Positions 63,851 to 64,000 of a stretch of DNA of 64,000 nucleotides are shown here, one piece after another. Location of the stretch: the NCBI GenBank assembly GCA_001464665.1, contig LNDP01000024.1:868001-932000 (forward strand), read 5' to 3'. Source of the stretch: Acidobacteria bacterium Ga0074141. Its GTDB lineage: Bacteria; Acidobacteriota; Blastocatellia; Pyrinomonadales; Pyrinomonadaceae. Position 1 is the first letter of the stretch, and every line of letters starts with the position of its first letter. The position numbers and the translations under genes are program-made. The notes below the pieces were generated by a model. It saw only the letters and a program-made list of their open reading frames with translations. It did not search any database and had not been told where the DNA came from.

Positions 63851-64000
63851 CTACTCAAAGCTGAGTGCCTCGATCGGGTCGAGCTTTGCTGCCTTCCAGG
63901 CGGGAAAAATGCCAAACACGATTCCGACCAAAGCCGAAACGCCGATCCCGACGAAAATAGTCCAAAGCGGAACGAAAGCCGGGAGAGGCGAATAAGCATT
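63851..64000 (-). CDS. MacB/FtsX-type ABC transporter permease, C-terminus (partial)
   Basis: The last ~49 codons of a permease: a final membrane helix ([19 protein letters not shown]) followed by [15 protein letters not shown]-stop. AAxLDPIEAL(R/S)xE is the C-terminal signature of MacB/FtsX permeases, which use ATP from a partner for lipoprotein or peptide export. The rest lies beyond the right edge. Confidence 0.85.
   Translation of the reverse strand, partial: NAYSPLPAFVPLWTIFVGIGVSALVGIVFGIFPAWKAAKLDPIEALSFE

Noticed and set aside
1-64000. CRISPR arrays, transposases, integrases, prophage genes, rRNA operons
   Set aside because: None could be supported; repeats found are short inverted phrases or gene-end duplicates.

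Overview
The window looks like part of a chromosome from an acidobacterium of the Blastocatellia (Pyrinomonadaceae-like) type. This placement is an inference from moderately high GC, codon style, rare Shine-Dalgarno sites with many GTG/TTG starts, and gene content; no ribosomal RNA is present to test it. No phage, insertion sequence or CRISPR array was seen.

Layout. 1-27.8 kb: genes are mostly on the minus strand (fused 2-oxoacid dehydrogenase E1, VWA protein and MerR regulator, a dead M1 peptidase on the plus strand, two flavin oxidoreductases, a PIN toxin-antitoxin cassette flanked by a copy of the cbbQ 3' end, CbbQ-type ATPase, PhoX, paired membrane proteins, topA, dprA, tRNA-Sec, M20 peptidase, S1/P1 nuclease, a KAS II-like synthase, a DsbA/DsbB pair, a NuiA-type inhibitor). 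27.8-31.2 kb: dnaA, a well-formed oriC with DnaA boxes and a DnaA-trio, and dnaN. Gene orientation switches here, as expected of a replication origin. 31.2-40.8 kb: an accessory stretch with dinD behind a long palindrome, a second PIN module that overlaps purM, a YefM-YoeB module with TGTACA operators, an antitoxin/lipoprotein chimera, and purN. 40.9-45.6 kb: the classical rpmH-rnpA-yidD-yidC-khpB-mnmE block.

45.7-56.6 kb is the most interesting part: an apparent extracellular electron transfer locus. It encodes a Usp protein, a Crp-family regulator with a CRP-type recognition helix, a second stand-alone cyclic-nucleotide-binding domain, a DmsE/MtrA-type decaheme cytochrome, an MtrB/PioB-type outer-membrane barrel, a CbcL-like fusion of nine c hemes with a membrane cytochrome b, a monoheme cytochrome c, two nonaheme cytochromes (one a probable lipoprotein) and a TPR protein. 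Together these carry 38 CxxCH motifs. Three perfect TGTGA-N6-TCACA sites and one near-perfect site sit upstream of the Usp/Crp operon, the second regulator, the decaheme operon and the nonaheme operon, so the locus looks like a self-contained Crp-type regulon. The proposed path is quinol -> CbcL-like protein -> periplasmic cytochromes -> MtrA/MtrB-like conduit -> outside acceptor.

56.7-64 kb: tandem Usp protein, NtrC-type response regulator with a translationally coupled hybrid histidine kinase, small membrane proteins, another Usp, a PPOX-fold protein and the C-terminus of a MacB/FtsX-type permease.
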